64,000 bases of DNA from Acanthornis magna (GCA_036785705.1 JAWUZG010000056.1:2109001-2173000); one strand, 5' to 3'; counted from the stretch's first letter, positions 12,046-47,163 are shown. The notes: generated by a model not told the origin, from the letters alone. Translations and numbers: made by a program.

Positions 12046-12600
12046 GTCACAGAATCAGTTTGGTTGGAAAAGTCCTCCGAGATCAGCGAGTCCAACCTTT
12101 GACCAGACACCACCTTGTCAATCAGACCATGGCACCGAGTGCAACGTCCAGTCTTTCCTTGAACACCTCCAGGGTCGGTGACTCTACCACCCTCATGGTC
12201 AGCCCATTCCAATGTCTAAACGCCCTTTCAGTGAAGAAATTCCTCCTAATGTCCATCCTGAACCTCTCCCGGCGTAGCTTAAGACTACGTCCTCTCAACC
12301 TGTCACTTTTTTGCCTGGGAGCAAAGCCCGACCCCCACCTGGCTACACCCTGCTGTCAGGGAGTTGGAGAGAGCAATAAGGTCACACTTGAGCCTCCTTT
12401 TCTCCAGGCTAAACAATCCCAGCTTCTTCACCTGCTCGTCATCACACTTGTGTTCCAGACCCTTCCTCATCTCCACTGTCCTTCTCTGGGCCCACTGCAG
12501 CACCACAGTGTCCTTGTCATGAAGGGCCCAGAGCTGGACACAGCAGCTGAGGTGCAGCCTCACCAGTGCCGAGTACAGGGGACTTAGCACTGGCTCCTTC
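12046..12600 (-). repeat. CR1 LINE fragment upstream of LACTB
   Basis: Starts on the plus strand with agtcacagaatcagtttggt, the reverse complement of a CR1 3' end, and extends about 550 bp through CR1 ORF2 3' sequence. Minus orientation. It is a different copy, less like the consensus than the intron 1 fragment. Its translation produces spurious open frames on both strands. Confidence 0.9.
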
Positions 12601-15600
12601 AGCTAACCATGGAAAGCCACCAGCTGTGTCCACGAGCAGTCACAGGTGTTATTTGGCAAAATGAGCCAAATCCCTGGGAATCCTCCCCAAAGTCTTACTC
12701 TCTGGGAAAAAAAAAAAAAGTTTTTAAACAACCAGTCCTGTCTGCCAGGTAACTGGAGTGCCCAGAGCCCCCAGCAGGCTCAGCACCATCACTCTTCCTC
12801 CTGATGGAAGTGAGGTTGTAACTCCTACCAGCACCAATGCAGATCTGACAGAAAAACCTGGTTTTAACCAACACCTTCATTGCACTGATGAATAAGAAAA
12901 AGATAGAGAAGGCAAAGAATACTTCAAGCCACAAGATTATTTCTTAACTCTGCACTCCCCAGCAAATGTTTGTAGAATCAAATGAAAAAAGCCTGCTGCT
13001 AAATGTATGACAGGCATAAGTACAATACGGAAGGTAAGATAACACCCAAATAAAACCCTTCAACTGCAAAATGAACATATTTGATCTAGGTTTGTCAGGA
13101 ATTACTTACAAAAGCTGAATCTTCCAGCGCTGGCTGTAGTGTCCAGTTTCAGCCTGGAACAGTGCAGATGGCACAGCTGGCATACACAGAATTCTAAAAG
13201 GACAGACTCCCCACTTCTGCTTACAAGTATGGCTCACTTTTTTGAGACACTAACTTAGGGATTTCAATCTTCTTCATATCCAATGATCTCAAAAATTGCA
13301 GGATTTGGCAGAAAGTCAGGCTAAATAGCTTTCATGTGTGAAGTCAAATGCAGACCAGATGCTACCCCTTTCACTGCAGGCATTTATTGCTCATTAGTAT
13401 TTTCTCAATAAATCTCCATTGCTTATCACAGTACAACTTCATACCCAACCGGTACAAGATGTTGTATTTACTTTCTTGTAACTCATTTGCACTGTGTTAA
13501 ACTGTCTCTGGAAGCATTTTGCAGCAGGATTCTCTGCATTCTTACATCAACCTGCTCAGCATGAACACTCTTTGACATCACACTTCTGAATGGGCCAGAA
13601 ACAGAGCTTGCCATTTTTCTCTGATTGCCTTAATGAAGATCTTTGTGCTAAGTCCAGTAGCACAACTTGGCCCGCTCTAATCTCTTTTATCTTCCTCTAA
13701 ACTGCTGTTTTTGCTAACTTTGTGTTGAGGTATCAGGCTTACAGTGTTTTGAGGATTTTCTACTCCCACTGACAGCAACAGAAAATGAGGACAGCAAGCA
13801 CTAGGCTAATCCAATTCTAATTTAACAAAAAAGACGATGTTTTTCTTCTATTCTTGTCCATCAGTGACTTAGAAGTATAGAGTCTCAGCTATAATCCATC
13901 TTCTTTATGTAACACAGCCAGAAAAGTCAATCTGGACACCCCTTTGGCATGCTGGAAAAAACTCCACATGGTTGGTTTAGCACTAAACCAGCTGATTTTA
14001 CCTTGGCAGGCTAGACTTGCTGGATTTGTGTTGAGATATAGCTTATTTGGATGATACAGAATGGTGTGACACAATGGGTCTCTCAGCAGGCTGTCCTCAC
14101 ACACCTCCACTTGGGCCCAGCTTTGGTGTCTCACCATCAAGAATCCCTTAAGGTTTTAGAGCCTTTAAGACAAATGCTCAGTAATACAAGATCTTCAAGC
14201 AAAGTGCTGATGTATCTTCGCAGTTACCTTGCTCTTCAGTTGGATGCTGCATTCCCTGGCTTTTTCACAGCACTGTGCCGGTGTGAGCTGGGGAACCACA
14301 GGAAGGCGGCAGCAGCTTCGGTGCTGTTTAGCAGTGGTGTAGCCCACCAGCAAAAGGTGCAGTGTGCTCACTCTGCTGCTGATGGTCACCAGCTTGTGGA
14401 AACATCAGGCATTTCCAAATTGTAAGGCTTCATCAACATTTCCTAAAACATAACTCTTGGGGTAAAAAAAAAAAAAATCAGGCATTTTGAAAACAACGTC
14501 ATCACTTCCATCAATCCTCCTCCATTTCTGCAAATGCTTTTGTGGATTCTGATGTCTCAGCAATGTTTAACAGATGTTATTATGGTTGTTCCTGTTTGTA
14601 GGTCTGGACTTTGATCATGTTATTTTTTGCTATGATGATCTCATTTGCTTTTCTAGTTCACTGACAAACTCTCCAGGGACATGCCCCTAAATTTAACCCT
14701 TCCATTGAAAAAAATGGGTAAAACCAAACAACACGTAAGGTTTGACAGATAGAAAACAAGTAATTAATATTAGCATTCCCCTGATAAAGGGCTGGTCTGA
14801 CCTGAAATCACGAGCTCATCTCTGCTCTTTCATCTTATTAAATACCATTTGTAACTGCCACGGACCCAGACTGAAGCTTGTAGGTTGAATATGTAGGAAA
14901 GGGCTTTTAAAAATGAAGAAAGCAGTAGTGTAAAGAAGATCCTTTGTTTTATTTTTTGGATTTATTGTGAAACAATGAAATGGTCCATTAATCCAATGGA
15001 TTCCCATTATTCCAACCAGCTTCCAATAACTAATGACTAATTTTTGTCAAGATTTCTGGATCTAAAAGTGTTGAATCTAGTGGAATATAATTAACAAATA
15101 AGAGCTGAAGTTGTCGAAAAGGACTGTAATTTATATTTGTACTAGATAAAACTAATAAAAATACAAAAACAGCAATTAAAAATATTATCTATGTATACAC
15201 AGATACGTGGAAAATTTATGTTGATGGGAAATGAAAAGAGTGAAGGGATAATGATTTCCTTCCTCAAAACTGATGTTTCTACTCTCAGCACAGGAAGGAT
15301 ATAAAAGACCCAAATTCTTTCTGAATTTGAAAAGAAGATAAATAAAGTGAATATTAGATGTAGAGAGGAATCAAGCTCAGCTTTCTCTCTTTTCAGAAGC
15401 AATTTCATTTATTTGAGAACCAAGGGACAGAATTTTTATTTCCCTCTGGCTTGAAGCATTTGTACAGTAGATGGCAGTAAAAAACCTTTCCCGTTTAACC
15501 AGGTGCCAGCAAAAGGAATGATTCCACGGCAGCAGGATCTCTCTTGGTTGTCACAGAATTACTGAATTCAGTTATTACAGTCTCCTCACCCTCATAAATT

Positions 15601-18600
15601 CTTTTGTTTGGTCTTGGTCAGTATAGCAGTTCTCAGAATATTATTGTTATTTGTTTATCAAGTAAGGTAAGAGCTGCGTGATCTCAGTGTGTGTATCACT
15701 GCAGTAACAGTGCTCCTCTACCAATGTGCACCAATAACAATCTATAACAGGACAGTGAGACCCAGCCATAAAACCAGGCACACTCCCCATAAAGGTACAG
15801 AAATAAGGGCATACTCACAGCTTGAGTTTAAGATTAAAATCTTCCCTGAGCTGGTTGGGTTGGGTTGGTTTTTTCCAAACTAAGGTCATAGGTAGGTGAA
15901 TTCCCCAACAGCCTCGCTGAGAAACATTAGTCAGGAACAAATCTTAAAACACATAAGATGTCTGGACCAAGAGAAAGAGTAGGATTAAAAACAGTGGGTC
16001 TTCAGACAATGAGATCAACATGTTTATCATCAGCTCTGCTTAATTTACTCCATTTTCCTGTGTACTCAGGACGTGTCACCTGGGCATTATATACTTTCAA
16101 TAAAATAGAATATGAAAGTTTTATAGTGCCACACTGTTACTGCCTTAGTTTCAGAAGTTGTATGCAGTCTGACACAGTTCCTAAAAAAACAGGACGGGAA
16201 TTTGGGAAATATTTTGCATGTTAAGGAAAGGAATGCTAAAAAGACCATGCTGTGGTTATAGATCAGCCAAAGGGCATGCACATTTATTTTTCTTCTTTGC
16301 AAAAACATTAGTTTTAAAATTCCAGTTTTGCAGTGGTGATTTCCTCATAGTTTTAATTCAGGGTCTACTTGAAACTTTTTGGGACTCAGAGGAAAAATAG
16401 TTGTCACCAGCCAAAATTATGTAGTGAAGGAACATTTGTGAAATACATCAGTGTAAAAAAAAAAAGAAAACCGCCACACACACATTCTCCCTCCAAAGAG
16501 AAGAAAACATGCAGAATTTTTTTTCTGTTTTTCCTGAAGTTATTCTCCAGGTAACAATCTCTTCTGGTAGAAACCAGCACAGAGAGGACTGAACAATTTT
16601 GTGCCTGAGAATGTCTTCACATTCATCATTAGAACTCAGTTGCTGTGTGTAACCTTTTTACCCTCTCCAGCTTTTCTGCCATTCATTGGGCAGATGTACA
16701 AGACACCATGGAAAATGATGGTGCGCATCACCACTACTCCCAGGGCCAGAGACACCACACAGCATCAGTGAGTTGGACTTTTCCAATTGTATCTTTTCAG
16801 ACTCAAGTACGGTGCTTCAAAACAAAGTAACAAAGCATGGAAGGTGTAAAACACCTGAAAGATTAAATATGTTAACCACAAGGTATTGTGAGGCTGATAT
16901 GCCCAAAGATACAAATATGATGTGCAGGCACTTGGGAAAGCTTTCTGGCTTGCTCTAGGAAGGGCTCCTCACAATTGGGTCGTAACTACCTCTCTTTCCA
17001 CCCTTCTCCCCAAAATGCAAAGCTTAATGACATAAACATGTCCCAGAGTCTGTGAGTCAAAAGATGTGGCTGTGACGACTCTGAAGCCTGACACAGACTT
17101 ACTCGTGAGAGAAGTGGGCCAGGCAACTGCATTCAGCCATCCTCAAGTGCCAGCACCAAGTGCCACCTCCACAGCAGGTCTCTGCAAGTCAGGAAGAAAG
17201 ACAACAGGCACATTCTCTTGGACAGATACAGCAGCAGGAGGAAAAATGTGTTTGCAGATGTTCTGTGTGGATCTTCAGGCATTCCCCAGTGTGAAGAATA
17301 GTCCTGATTTGCATTTACTGTATTTATCTGCTCTTCTAGAGAGAAGACTCTGGATCCTGCTCAGTAGCTAGTCTAGCAATTTTTCCAAGCCATTCAACAT
17401 TATTTGAAGCCCCAGCACATATTTTTACTGATAACTACTGTCATAAGCAAAATGCTTCTCTGCAGTTTATGCCAAATACTCACCCAGCTATACATGCAGG
17501 CTGGTTGCCAGCCATTTTCCACACGTTTCCTGCTCTGACCATCCATTCTAGAGTGCTTTCACCTACCTGTGCTGCAATTACACCTCCATTTCGCTTTGCA
17601 GACATGTTCTGTGCCACTAAAATTGCTCTTCGTGGGAACAGAGTACAGATAGCTTGAGAAACTGCACAGGCTAGTAAAAAACAGGAAAAGGACTCTTATC
17701 AAATTAGTAACGTCTCGGGTATTTGGGTGGAGGCATTTGGCACTGGGCTTGCATATTCTTATGGGAGTGAGTCCATGCATACTACAAACTCCGTTCCTTT
17801 GCTTCGTATTTTTCTTCCCAAACTCAGACATATTTCAAAACAGCCTCTCTAAAGATGTCTAAATATGCAATTACTATATGCTACACAAATCAGTAAGCAG
17901 GGATTTTACTTTATTCCCTTTCCATACAGGGTAAATCAAGTCAATGACATTTGCACAGATTTATACTGCAATAGGATCATTGCAAAACCTAAAATACGTA
18001 TTTCTTCTGTACATTTGCAAGCAGGGCTATGGGAAACAACTAAGAAAACTTTTAAAACTTTGCCAGTGAGGGAAGACAACTGCCTAGGATGAGTGACTTC
18101 TCCAATAAGCACTAAGTGTAAGACAGTTCATCTCTCTTGTGACTTGGAATAACTCATCAACTGCATGAATTGGAAATACTACCATTTATTTCTTTGACCT
18201 TGAATCAAATCAGGACCTTTTCCTTGTTTTAGATGCTACTTGTACTTTCTAGTGTATAGCAGTGCACATCAGGTACATACACACACACTTACAGTTATGC
18301 TTTAGTGTGATTAACATTACTCAGTAGAACAGTTTTACTACCTGCACACTCATCTTAATGTCTGCCACTCAGCTTGGGTTCTTTTCATCCTTTCATCACC
18401 AATAAATGCAATCTGCAGTGCGAAGGTAAGCAAGATAAGGACACATCCATCAGAGGGGAATCAAGCTCAAGGTGTGCTGGTGCTGGAGGGGAAGCTGTGC
18501 TCTACTTAGTGGATGATGACATTTTTTCCAAGTGCTGTAATGAAAGCTAACAAGTTCCTACTTGACTTAGTGCTTGGCAAATTTAAACAACAGGTGTGAG

Positions 18601-21600
18601 TAAAAAGCATTTCTTATGTTGACTGTTGTGTTCTTGTAAATTCTCTAGCAGGAAAATAAAATAGAAGAAAGGTTAAATCCCCGTGTTGTCTGAGAAATAC
18701 TTATAACTGATAGTGACATGTTTTGATGTCAGAGAGTAATGTCTTCATTATTGATTCAAAGGCAAAACAGACATGGGCTAAAGAGGAATTGGGAAAACAG
18801 ATTTCAGGGCTTTCTGGGTTTAAAGTAGTTTAAAAAGGGATTCCTGCCATCTCACACTTTTAATACAGTATGCAGGTGTCCTACTCAGATAAAAAAGAAC
18901 TGCTCAGCACCTCTGAACATCAGCCTCTTTAGAAATTGCAATATAGCATTGCAATGCTCACTGTGGGCAGCCGTTTGGTTTTTCAACCTACATACCAAAT
19001 GTCACAGCAGCTGAAGACCCAGCAGCTCTGACACAAGAGAGAACTTTTCATTGTGCAATGGCTATTAAAGCTCAATTCTGCAACACTGAGACTTTGCTCT
19101 AATGGAACTGTTTGTTTGACTAAGGCTTAGTCAAACAGGCAGGCCCTAGCTGTATGTGCTCCACATGTGTGTATAGTCAAAGCTGTGTATGCACCTGGGT
19201 GGTTTGGTAAAATGATCTTTGAAACCACTGAGCTGAAATGCCACAAATCCCTACACAATCTGCACTCAGTTTAAACTTGGATTTTATTGATTTCCTTTAA
19301 TTAAATCCAAACTGTTAATAGCTTGTGACTCACAAATATAATGGATCCAGAGAAAACCCTTCCTATCAGTCCTTTTGCCAGCTGTAGTGTTCCTAGTGCT
19401 GGCAGCTCATACACTGATGAGAAGCAGAGGGAGGAGTTAATAACTTAATTGCTCAAAATGGCAATAATGTGTGTATCGCCTGCACACCGACACGTAAGCC
19501 TGGGTGCTTTTCATTCCAATTTATGACAGTAAGTCTCAGCACTGAGCACCTCCCATGGACTAACAACTGGTTTGGGTTGTCTTTTGTATCCACAATCCTT
19601 CCCAGCAGTTGTTAATCTCCTGGAAATGCCTTGCACTCAGACATGGCAGCATGTGAATGTAATAAAAGCACACACATGTGCTACATGTTTGCTATCTGCT
19701 GAAAAGCAGCAAAAAATGGTGGGTTTGCATTTTTATATTTCTTTTTGAAGTGTCGTAATTTCCTGGTTAAGATAATTGATAATGAAGTCCTAGCATGGAG
19801 AATTTTAACTCAGATTCTGCCAGTGTGGCAAGAACGACTTAAAAGGATTTTTACAGAGAAAGTCCCTGCATACTCTAAACCCAGATGAGGGTGACAAAGA
19901 ATTTCCTGTTACCTAGACCTTGCCAAACATCTTCCCCTGTGGCAAAGGAATGAGGTGGCTGCACAGACAAGTGGAGTCTGTAAGAGCAGGACAAGGCATA
20001 ACCACACAGCAGCACTTAGAGGGGGAGGATTCACTCATCTGTAGATCACCTTCATGTTGTCCATACCCTCCTGACTGGCATTTAGTCCCCATGTGCAATT
20101 CTATCTTCTTGTTTCCCTTCCTACTTTCTCATCTAATTCATCTTCCAGATTTTCTTTTTTTTTTTTTTCTGGACAGACTGCAGAAATTACACCTGCCTTT
20201 TATCCTATTTCATAGCCTACATGTGTACAATAAAAAATAAGGAAGTAGCAGAGCAATCCAGATTAAGTAGAAAGAAGTCTGGCAGGCTCATCCTTGCTGG
20301 CTGCAAAAAACCATAATCCAAGAATGATTCTGAAGCATTTTCCCAGGCTATTTCTCCAACTAATACTCTTGTCAAGAAAAACATAACAAACTATCGGTTG
20401 GGCCTGCAAAGAAATGCTCTATTTTTAAACTGGAAACGCACACAGATTTCCATGTTAACATCAATACCCATGCATCCCAAGTTAAAACAACTTACCAGAG
20501 CTTTGCAGTTGCACCATCCCGGTTACCCTTTCACAAGTTGTACTGTAGAGACACCAGACCTGCATTATTTTCCTCAGTGGCACAGCCAACTATCACTAGG
20601 TGTAGCACTTCGCAGGCTTTAGCCAAAGAAACACTGTTTGCCATGAGCTTTGGCTGAGACAGAACACATGGACTCTTCCTCGACATTTCTCTTTGCATGT
20701 CAGGGCAAAGAATGAAAACTAAATCGAAGAAAGGAACAATCCCAAGAAGTAGACAATGGTCAGGCCCTGGAACAGAAGGCATTCAAAATACCTTGCTAGA
20801 TCATGGCCTCAAACATGTATCAACCCTTTATACCCATGATCCATATATTCCTGCTGTGAAGAACAGAGAAATGTTCTCACAACCCTGCATGTCAGTGTGT
20901 TAGGATGTGTGGTGCTGGCAGTTGCAGCTGGGTCTGCAGGACCGGGGTTTTTTTTGTGTGTTTGCTCTATTTCTTTATTGAAAAAGATGGTGTTTAATCT
21001 TTATCCAGCTATTCCTCAAACCAGCACAGACACAAGAAGCCAGTGCTGAAGTGTCCTTAAGGTCTGCAACACTCAAATCCAAAATGCTATGTAATGTCCT
21101 TTTATTGTGGCGCATTATGAGTCAGGAAACAACAAATGGAAAGGAGTGAAGGGTTTTTATGCGTCTGTAAGACTTCTGTCTGCTTCTGTTTCCCATTGTT
21201 TCCATCTGGACTATTGAGATTGCTCACTAAGCTGCTGGCATTGAGGGGTATCCTGCATTTATGCGATTCCCAGCAGCAGCTTATGAACTGGCAAGGCTCT
21301 GACTTACAGAAAACTAGATGGGTTTGCAACTGAAGCCAAGAAGATTATGCAAACTTGTACATATTCTCTGTGCCTTGGAAAGAACGCAACACACACTGAA
21401 GACAGTAAATTAGAAGACAGCTTCCCTCTACTAAAAGTGCTATTCCTGTGTGCTGTTTCAAAAACCCACCATGACGATAAAAACCATTATCCTCATTTCC
21501 TCTGCTTTAGCCTTTTTGCTGCAATTCCCACGTAATCTTTCACTGACGCTCCTGTCTTACTATTGAAAGAAATCCACCCCAAGGAACACCTGAGGAAAAA

Positions 21601-24400
21601 AGTACTCTATTTTTCTATGTGCTTTGTAATGTAAAAAGTATTTCCTCCCCCAATTTTAAAATCATTTAGCTGGCTAATCACTTTCTTTTTTTGCTTACGA
21701 ACTTTACAGCAGTCATAAGACAGCCCACTGTAACAGATATTCCTATGATATTAACAGTATAGTGAAGTTTGTCAACCCAGATTTTGAGTTGCATCAACAA
21801 CAGAAATTGTTAATACACATAATACCTTACAGATCCAGATTTTTCACTCAGGTTTCTCACTCAGTCACTGCTCTACCGGTGCAGCCTACTGCTAGCCTTG
21901 TTTCTTAATCTAAGTTCCTTGTCTTTATCTCTCATCGCATTGAGTAACTCTTGATTGAACTGATTGACTTTGACCACACAGAACTCTAAAAGATAAATTG
22001 CATTTCTGCAGGTTTTGTGAACATAAGGAACCATTTAAGATAGACAGAACATGCCTCTGAGGGTCCTGATGGAAGGAAAGCACACTGCAGCATGCCTTGT
22101 ATATTACTTGACATCAGAGAAATCCCAAGAAGGGAGCAGGAGACAACATAAATGTCTCCATATCTGGAAAATAATTCATTCCAAGTTTACAACCAACCAT
22201 GAGACAGGAATTTGCAAGAGGGCAGGTTTTGCCAGTTCTGGTGCTCTCAGAACTACTCATTTCATCGAGGGAGGTCAGCTCAAAAACCAACCCAGACAAT
22301 TACAGAGCATGGCTGCACAATTACGATATATTTCAAATGGCCAAATGTGTTTTTGCATTGAAAAAACGGGTGAGTAACTCTCCAAACCAGGACACGCATC
22401 TTGAGGAATGCTGAACAATGCAGGGTTCTGTAATTTAACAAATTTTCAGAATTAATATAGCAAAGTAGCTGCAAATTTGCTGGAATGGGGTTAAATCAGG
22501 TCACAACTTATTTTTACAAGCCAATGCTTTGTAGCTTCACTGAGTTTTGTGTGATTAGACACTGCATGCAAAAACCCATAAGGTGTAGTGGCTTATGAGA
22601 TATGGTAGAAACAGATTTCCCTGCTCCAGCAAATGCACCCTTATGTGTGTTTATGTGCCTGTTGCTAGTCTGCAAAAAAGCCACTTAGTGTGATTCATCA
22701 TCATGTTCACTGCTCCATTCAGCACTACTTGAGACTGGAAGCTTTTATTTACCTATTATGAAGCTTTATGGATTCATCTGCAACAGTGCACTTTGGGGGA
22801 AGTCTGCTCTGGAACAGATTTTTTTCAGATTAATTCTTATCTCACTTGCACATGCTCGCCCTATTAATGGGGACATGATATCATTAAGAGACATGAAAAC
22901 CACAGCCTCCTCTTACCCTTACACACAGTGAGAGTTGAACTCAATTCCCCAAACCACAGAGCAGTTTGTGGTCTCCTGGAAAGCAATTTTAAGCAGCAAA
23001 CAAAGGGTCTGACCTCACCCAGACACATTGTTTAGGACTCAAGCACATACCACGGGACCATAACAGCAACCCAGTGGAGCTGGCAGCACACTCAGCTGTG
23101 TAAGACTCGTGGCCCAGTGCCAAGAACTCCTCTGTTTTACTGCACAGCCTCCGACTCTCTGGGTGGCCTTGGGCCCTCCTCTACAAACAATCCCCAGCAC
23201 AGCACTTCCTTATGGGAAGCCCTCCTGGCTCCAGCAGCACCAGTGGAAGCCACGTGTGCATGGGGACTTGGACTCCTAGAGCTCAACTACCTGACACTGC
23301 ATCCTGGTGCCAAGCAAGGAAAGAGCAAGAGATTAGAGTAACTTACCTCTGCACAATGTGTTTGGAGCTTTATCTGTCAGCCTCCGGTACAAGCTAAGGC
23401 CTTGCAAGAGCCTTGTAACATATGTTTTTCTCCCCAAAAACACAAGAGAAACATGAAGGCAGGGATTTCATCCTTTCCATTTGGGATGACTTGGCAGCAG
23501 CTAATAAGTGTTATCAAGCTCTTCCCTTTAAAACACAATCAAAAAAAGCCAGACTCACACCACTACGTCTTCCCTCTCTGACTCCCACTTAACCTGAAAT
23601 TATTATGTATTACTTTACCCTTTCAGCAATTTACACCAGTGGCTGATAAAGTCACCTGCTTCTGTTGCTTGCTAAGCGTCCACTACTGGAAATTCTCTGG
23701 TTATCTGGAAGGTTATCTGCACCTGTCTCCTACCAAACTCCTTGCTGCTAGAGGGATGGACATCATCAACTTTCAGCAACATACTACAGAAAAAGAAGGA
23801 ATAAAAATTATTTTTCAAGTCCTGAAGTTGCCCACTGACAGACCTCACAATTCAAATAAAGATATATACATATGTAGAAATTAGCAACCAGTAGTGAAAA
23901 GTTGAGTGAAAGGATTTCTTATGAATGTGACACTTAATTTTAAAAGGTTTATCACTGTATTGAAGTAAATTAACACATATTATCAGGTAAGATATACAAA
24001 TAGATGGTAGTGTTTCTAAGAGCACTTTAGGACTCATTTCCCAAAGAGGTCTATGGGAGTTTCTCCAATGGTTTTACCCAAAACAGTTTTGGTCAACAAT
24101 GAGTAATTGTGGAAAGCTCCATCATCTGCGAAGGGATAACTGTATGCTGCACCCACCCAGGCATGCAGTCAAGTGACAGGGACAGGCTCCTGCAATATGG
24201 CCCTCAAAAGGGGCCTCTTAGCAGCTGCAGATCCACATCTGTACAAACCACTGCATTTCTATACATCAGCCAACAACACAGAAAACACTGAAAGCCAGTG
24301 TGTTAAGTGTATGACAATGAGAGACACTGCACACGTGCACAGTGTACACAGGGATGCACAGGAAACTGATGTGATGAAAAACAAACCACAGGAGAACAAA
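12601..24400. other. Intergenic between LACTB 5' end and TPM1 3' end
   Basis: About 11.8 kb without a recognisable gene. It holds AT-rich sequence, short homopolymers, and small open frames without domain or splice support. A perfect palindrome lies at 19113-19137. I see no tRNA, snRNA or retrocopy. Non-coding transcripts or enhancers cannot be excluded by eye. Confidence 0.6.
19113..19137. repeat. Perfect 12-bp inverted repeat, 1-nt spacer
   Basis: The left arm TGTTTGACTAAG is followed by G and then the exact reverse complement. It stands alone in AT-rich intergenic DNA. It could be a dimeric transcription-factor site or a chance or hairpin-derived palindrome. Confidence 0.9.
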
Positions 24401-24409
24401 ATTTAAAAA

Positions 24410-25264
24410 ATGTCCTAAAATGTGCATTTTATTTCATATCATTATACAATGTTTACATACAGGTATACTTTTAAGACTGCTCAAAGAAAGTGTGAAAAAA
24501 AGTGAGGCGAGTATCGGTTTAAAAATTCCTCCCCTACCCCAAGTCCCCACAAATAAAATACATTTTAAAACAATCTCTTCCAAATTAATGTTTTGTCCTG
24601 AATTTATTGAATCTTTCATTTCAACATGAAAAATACAATCGAATGAATACTCAAGGTGAAATGCTGACCTACACTTCTGTATTGAGTTGCAAGAACACAA
24701 TTTAAAACCTTCAGAAAGCCTTCACTTGTTTCCATTGTTTACATACCTTCGTTTTACTGAATTAGAAGGCACAGAAAGTCCAAATTCTCACAGATCAGTA
24801 AAATTCAGATAAAAATAAATTACTGCGCTGGACAACTCCTGACTTGTCTGATATCAAACAAAAGACTTCAAGTAGAACCTTTTGTTCAAAATAGCACCAT
24901 TGCCACCTGATCTCTCTGAAACACGAATCATTCCTCTTGTGTAAAAACTGTAGTTGGCACTTGAGGTGGGACACTTTCTGCCACAGCCAGGATTCTTCAA
25001 AGACTAAGCATACTGAAGTGCTGAACTCTCTACAGAGTGTAGGTAACATTTTTGTTGGGAAATGGCACGTTTAAACCATAATGTAATGTAGCTTAACCCG
25101 CATATGGCTTGCCCATTTTGGTGTTTCCCTGACCCCTGCTTGGTAATTGAGCAGATGTTCTGGTGACTGTGGTGAAAGTAAAATAAAGACATGTTTATGG
25201 GGCTTCACGGCAAGCAGGTGTAAAAATAATAAAACAAATAGTGTGGTTGCTGCTAAGAAGGTTT
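24410..25264 (-). other. TPM1: TPM1 presumed 3' UTR of exon 9d with poly(A) signals
   Basis: Downstream of the exon 9d stop the minus strand carries AATAAA at the complement of 24603-24608 and again at 24428-24433. This would give a 3' UTR of about 650-850 nt. The sequence is AT-rich and non-coding. Which signal is used is not known from sequence. Confidence 0.5.
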
Positions 25265-45400
<20,136 letters not shown>

Positions 45401-47163
45401 ACAGCTGGGGTAGGGAAACTAGCTGCAGAGGTGACTTGCACCCTTCTGTAATGCCAGCAAGGGACAGCAGCAGAGAGACAATTAACAAAATAACATATAA
45501 TTAAGTGGAGACCTATTTAATTTACTTCTGGCGGGTCTCTCATAGTCTCATCAGCAGAGTAAGCAAGACTCAGCACGTTGTCCTCAGGACACACACTCCC
45601 TTGTACAGTGTAGAAAGTACAGGGATGTGCCCGAGTCCCACAGGATTTGGGTTTCACAAAGAGAAAATTAGGCAGCCTCTTTGTCTACACTCAGTACTTG
45701 TAGCAGAAAATTCCTCCCTGGTGCTGTCACTGGACCAGCTGAACTGCTGTTACTCTGCAGGAGGAGGGAATGTCCTACAGCTTCTGGCCCATGGTATTTG
45801 CCAGGGCATAAGGGCTGGATTTGCAAAGCAGGCCTTGAGGCCAGCTCCTGCAGAGCTTCAACAAGCAGCACCATGAAACTTCAGCTCTCCAAGATAGCAA
45901 AGCCCCCTGATGAGGGTTCAGACCAACAGTTACTTTCCCCAGGTCCTGAGAAAGGCCATACTCTGAAGTCACCTATGAACTATACAAAATTCAGAGAGGC
46001 TCACAACCAGGCATTGGGATTCCTGTGCACTGCTCCTAGGGAGCAGAAGTCAACTGTCAAAGCAGAAGCTTTCCTTATGCCTACTTAAAGAAAAGATGGT
46101 TTCTCACTGCACTCCTTTCTCACTGCATTGGTTTAATAACCAAACTACTACAACAATAACAGTAAAAATGGTAAAAATCAGTAAGTAAAACATTGCATTG
46201 CCACAGAATGTTTTAAAGCACAACACAAGAGAGTATTGTAAAAGCCTGCAGATTTAGTCACAGCCAACTCTAAAGTGTCGTTTTTCTCTTTGCACTTACC
46301 TTGATTTTGCACTGTAGTCAATTAGAACAGATTAGGGCCTTTCTGAGGTAAGTATAATGAATATTTAAAGGATACCTAGTTACATATTGTTCAACAACCT
46401 GACTGTGTTGTTAAATGTATCAGTATGTTTTGACTCTAGTTCAGGAGAACTTACTCCTCTGCCACAAAAGATGCCTTAAAAAGCATAGAGAATCATGGCT
46501 GAGAATTGAGGTAGCTCTTCTCACTTTGGGAAAAGCAAATGTCTTGCAAAATTAAACAAACAGTATCCTGTCTGGCTAATTTGGGAGTGGTGCTGATAGG
46601 CTCTTAAAAGAATGCCTGTGCCACTCTGTTTTTCTAAAAGAATGTTAGCCATGACACGGGAACCTCTAGGATACAGGAGAAAGTATGAGACACGAGCAGA
46701 AGGGCAAGAACTCAAAAGCTTTTTTTAAAAAATACCTGAATATCACCTCCACAGAAAAACAAAATCTTAAGGTTCTACTTACATGAAAATGTCCAGTTAA
46801 TAAGCTTTGTTTATAGCAAGACGACCCTGTATCCGTGGGGCTGAACTGGCTGATGGTGATTTAATTTTTCTTTTCCTTCTGGAGAGAATATGAAAAGTAC
46901 AGACATGTGTTAACATGCTTGCTATACCTTTCATTAACAATTTCAATTACTTGGAAATTTCTGTTCCACTTGGCTAAGAAAGACAGGCTTAGGAAAAAAT
47001 AGCTTGCACAGTCTCTCCCTCTTTAATTGGTATGTGAAGACAGATTGTATACAAATTATTTTTACATATTGAAAAAAGAAGGCAGCACAAACTTTGTTTT
47101 TCTGACATAATAGCAATTCTTTCACGTTGCTTGTTAGCTTTTGTTGTTTTTCACCACAATGGC

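Noticed and set aside
11388..12587. 399-codon plus-strand open frame
   Set aside because: It runs antisense through the LACTB CpG island and then into a CR1 fragment. GC-rich sequence lacks stops, and the Pro/Arg/Ala composition and chimeric make-up argue against a gene.
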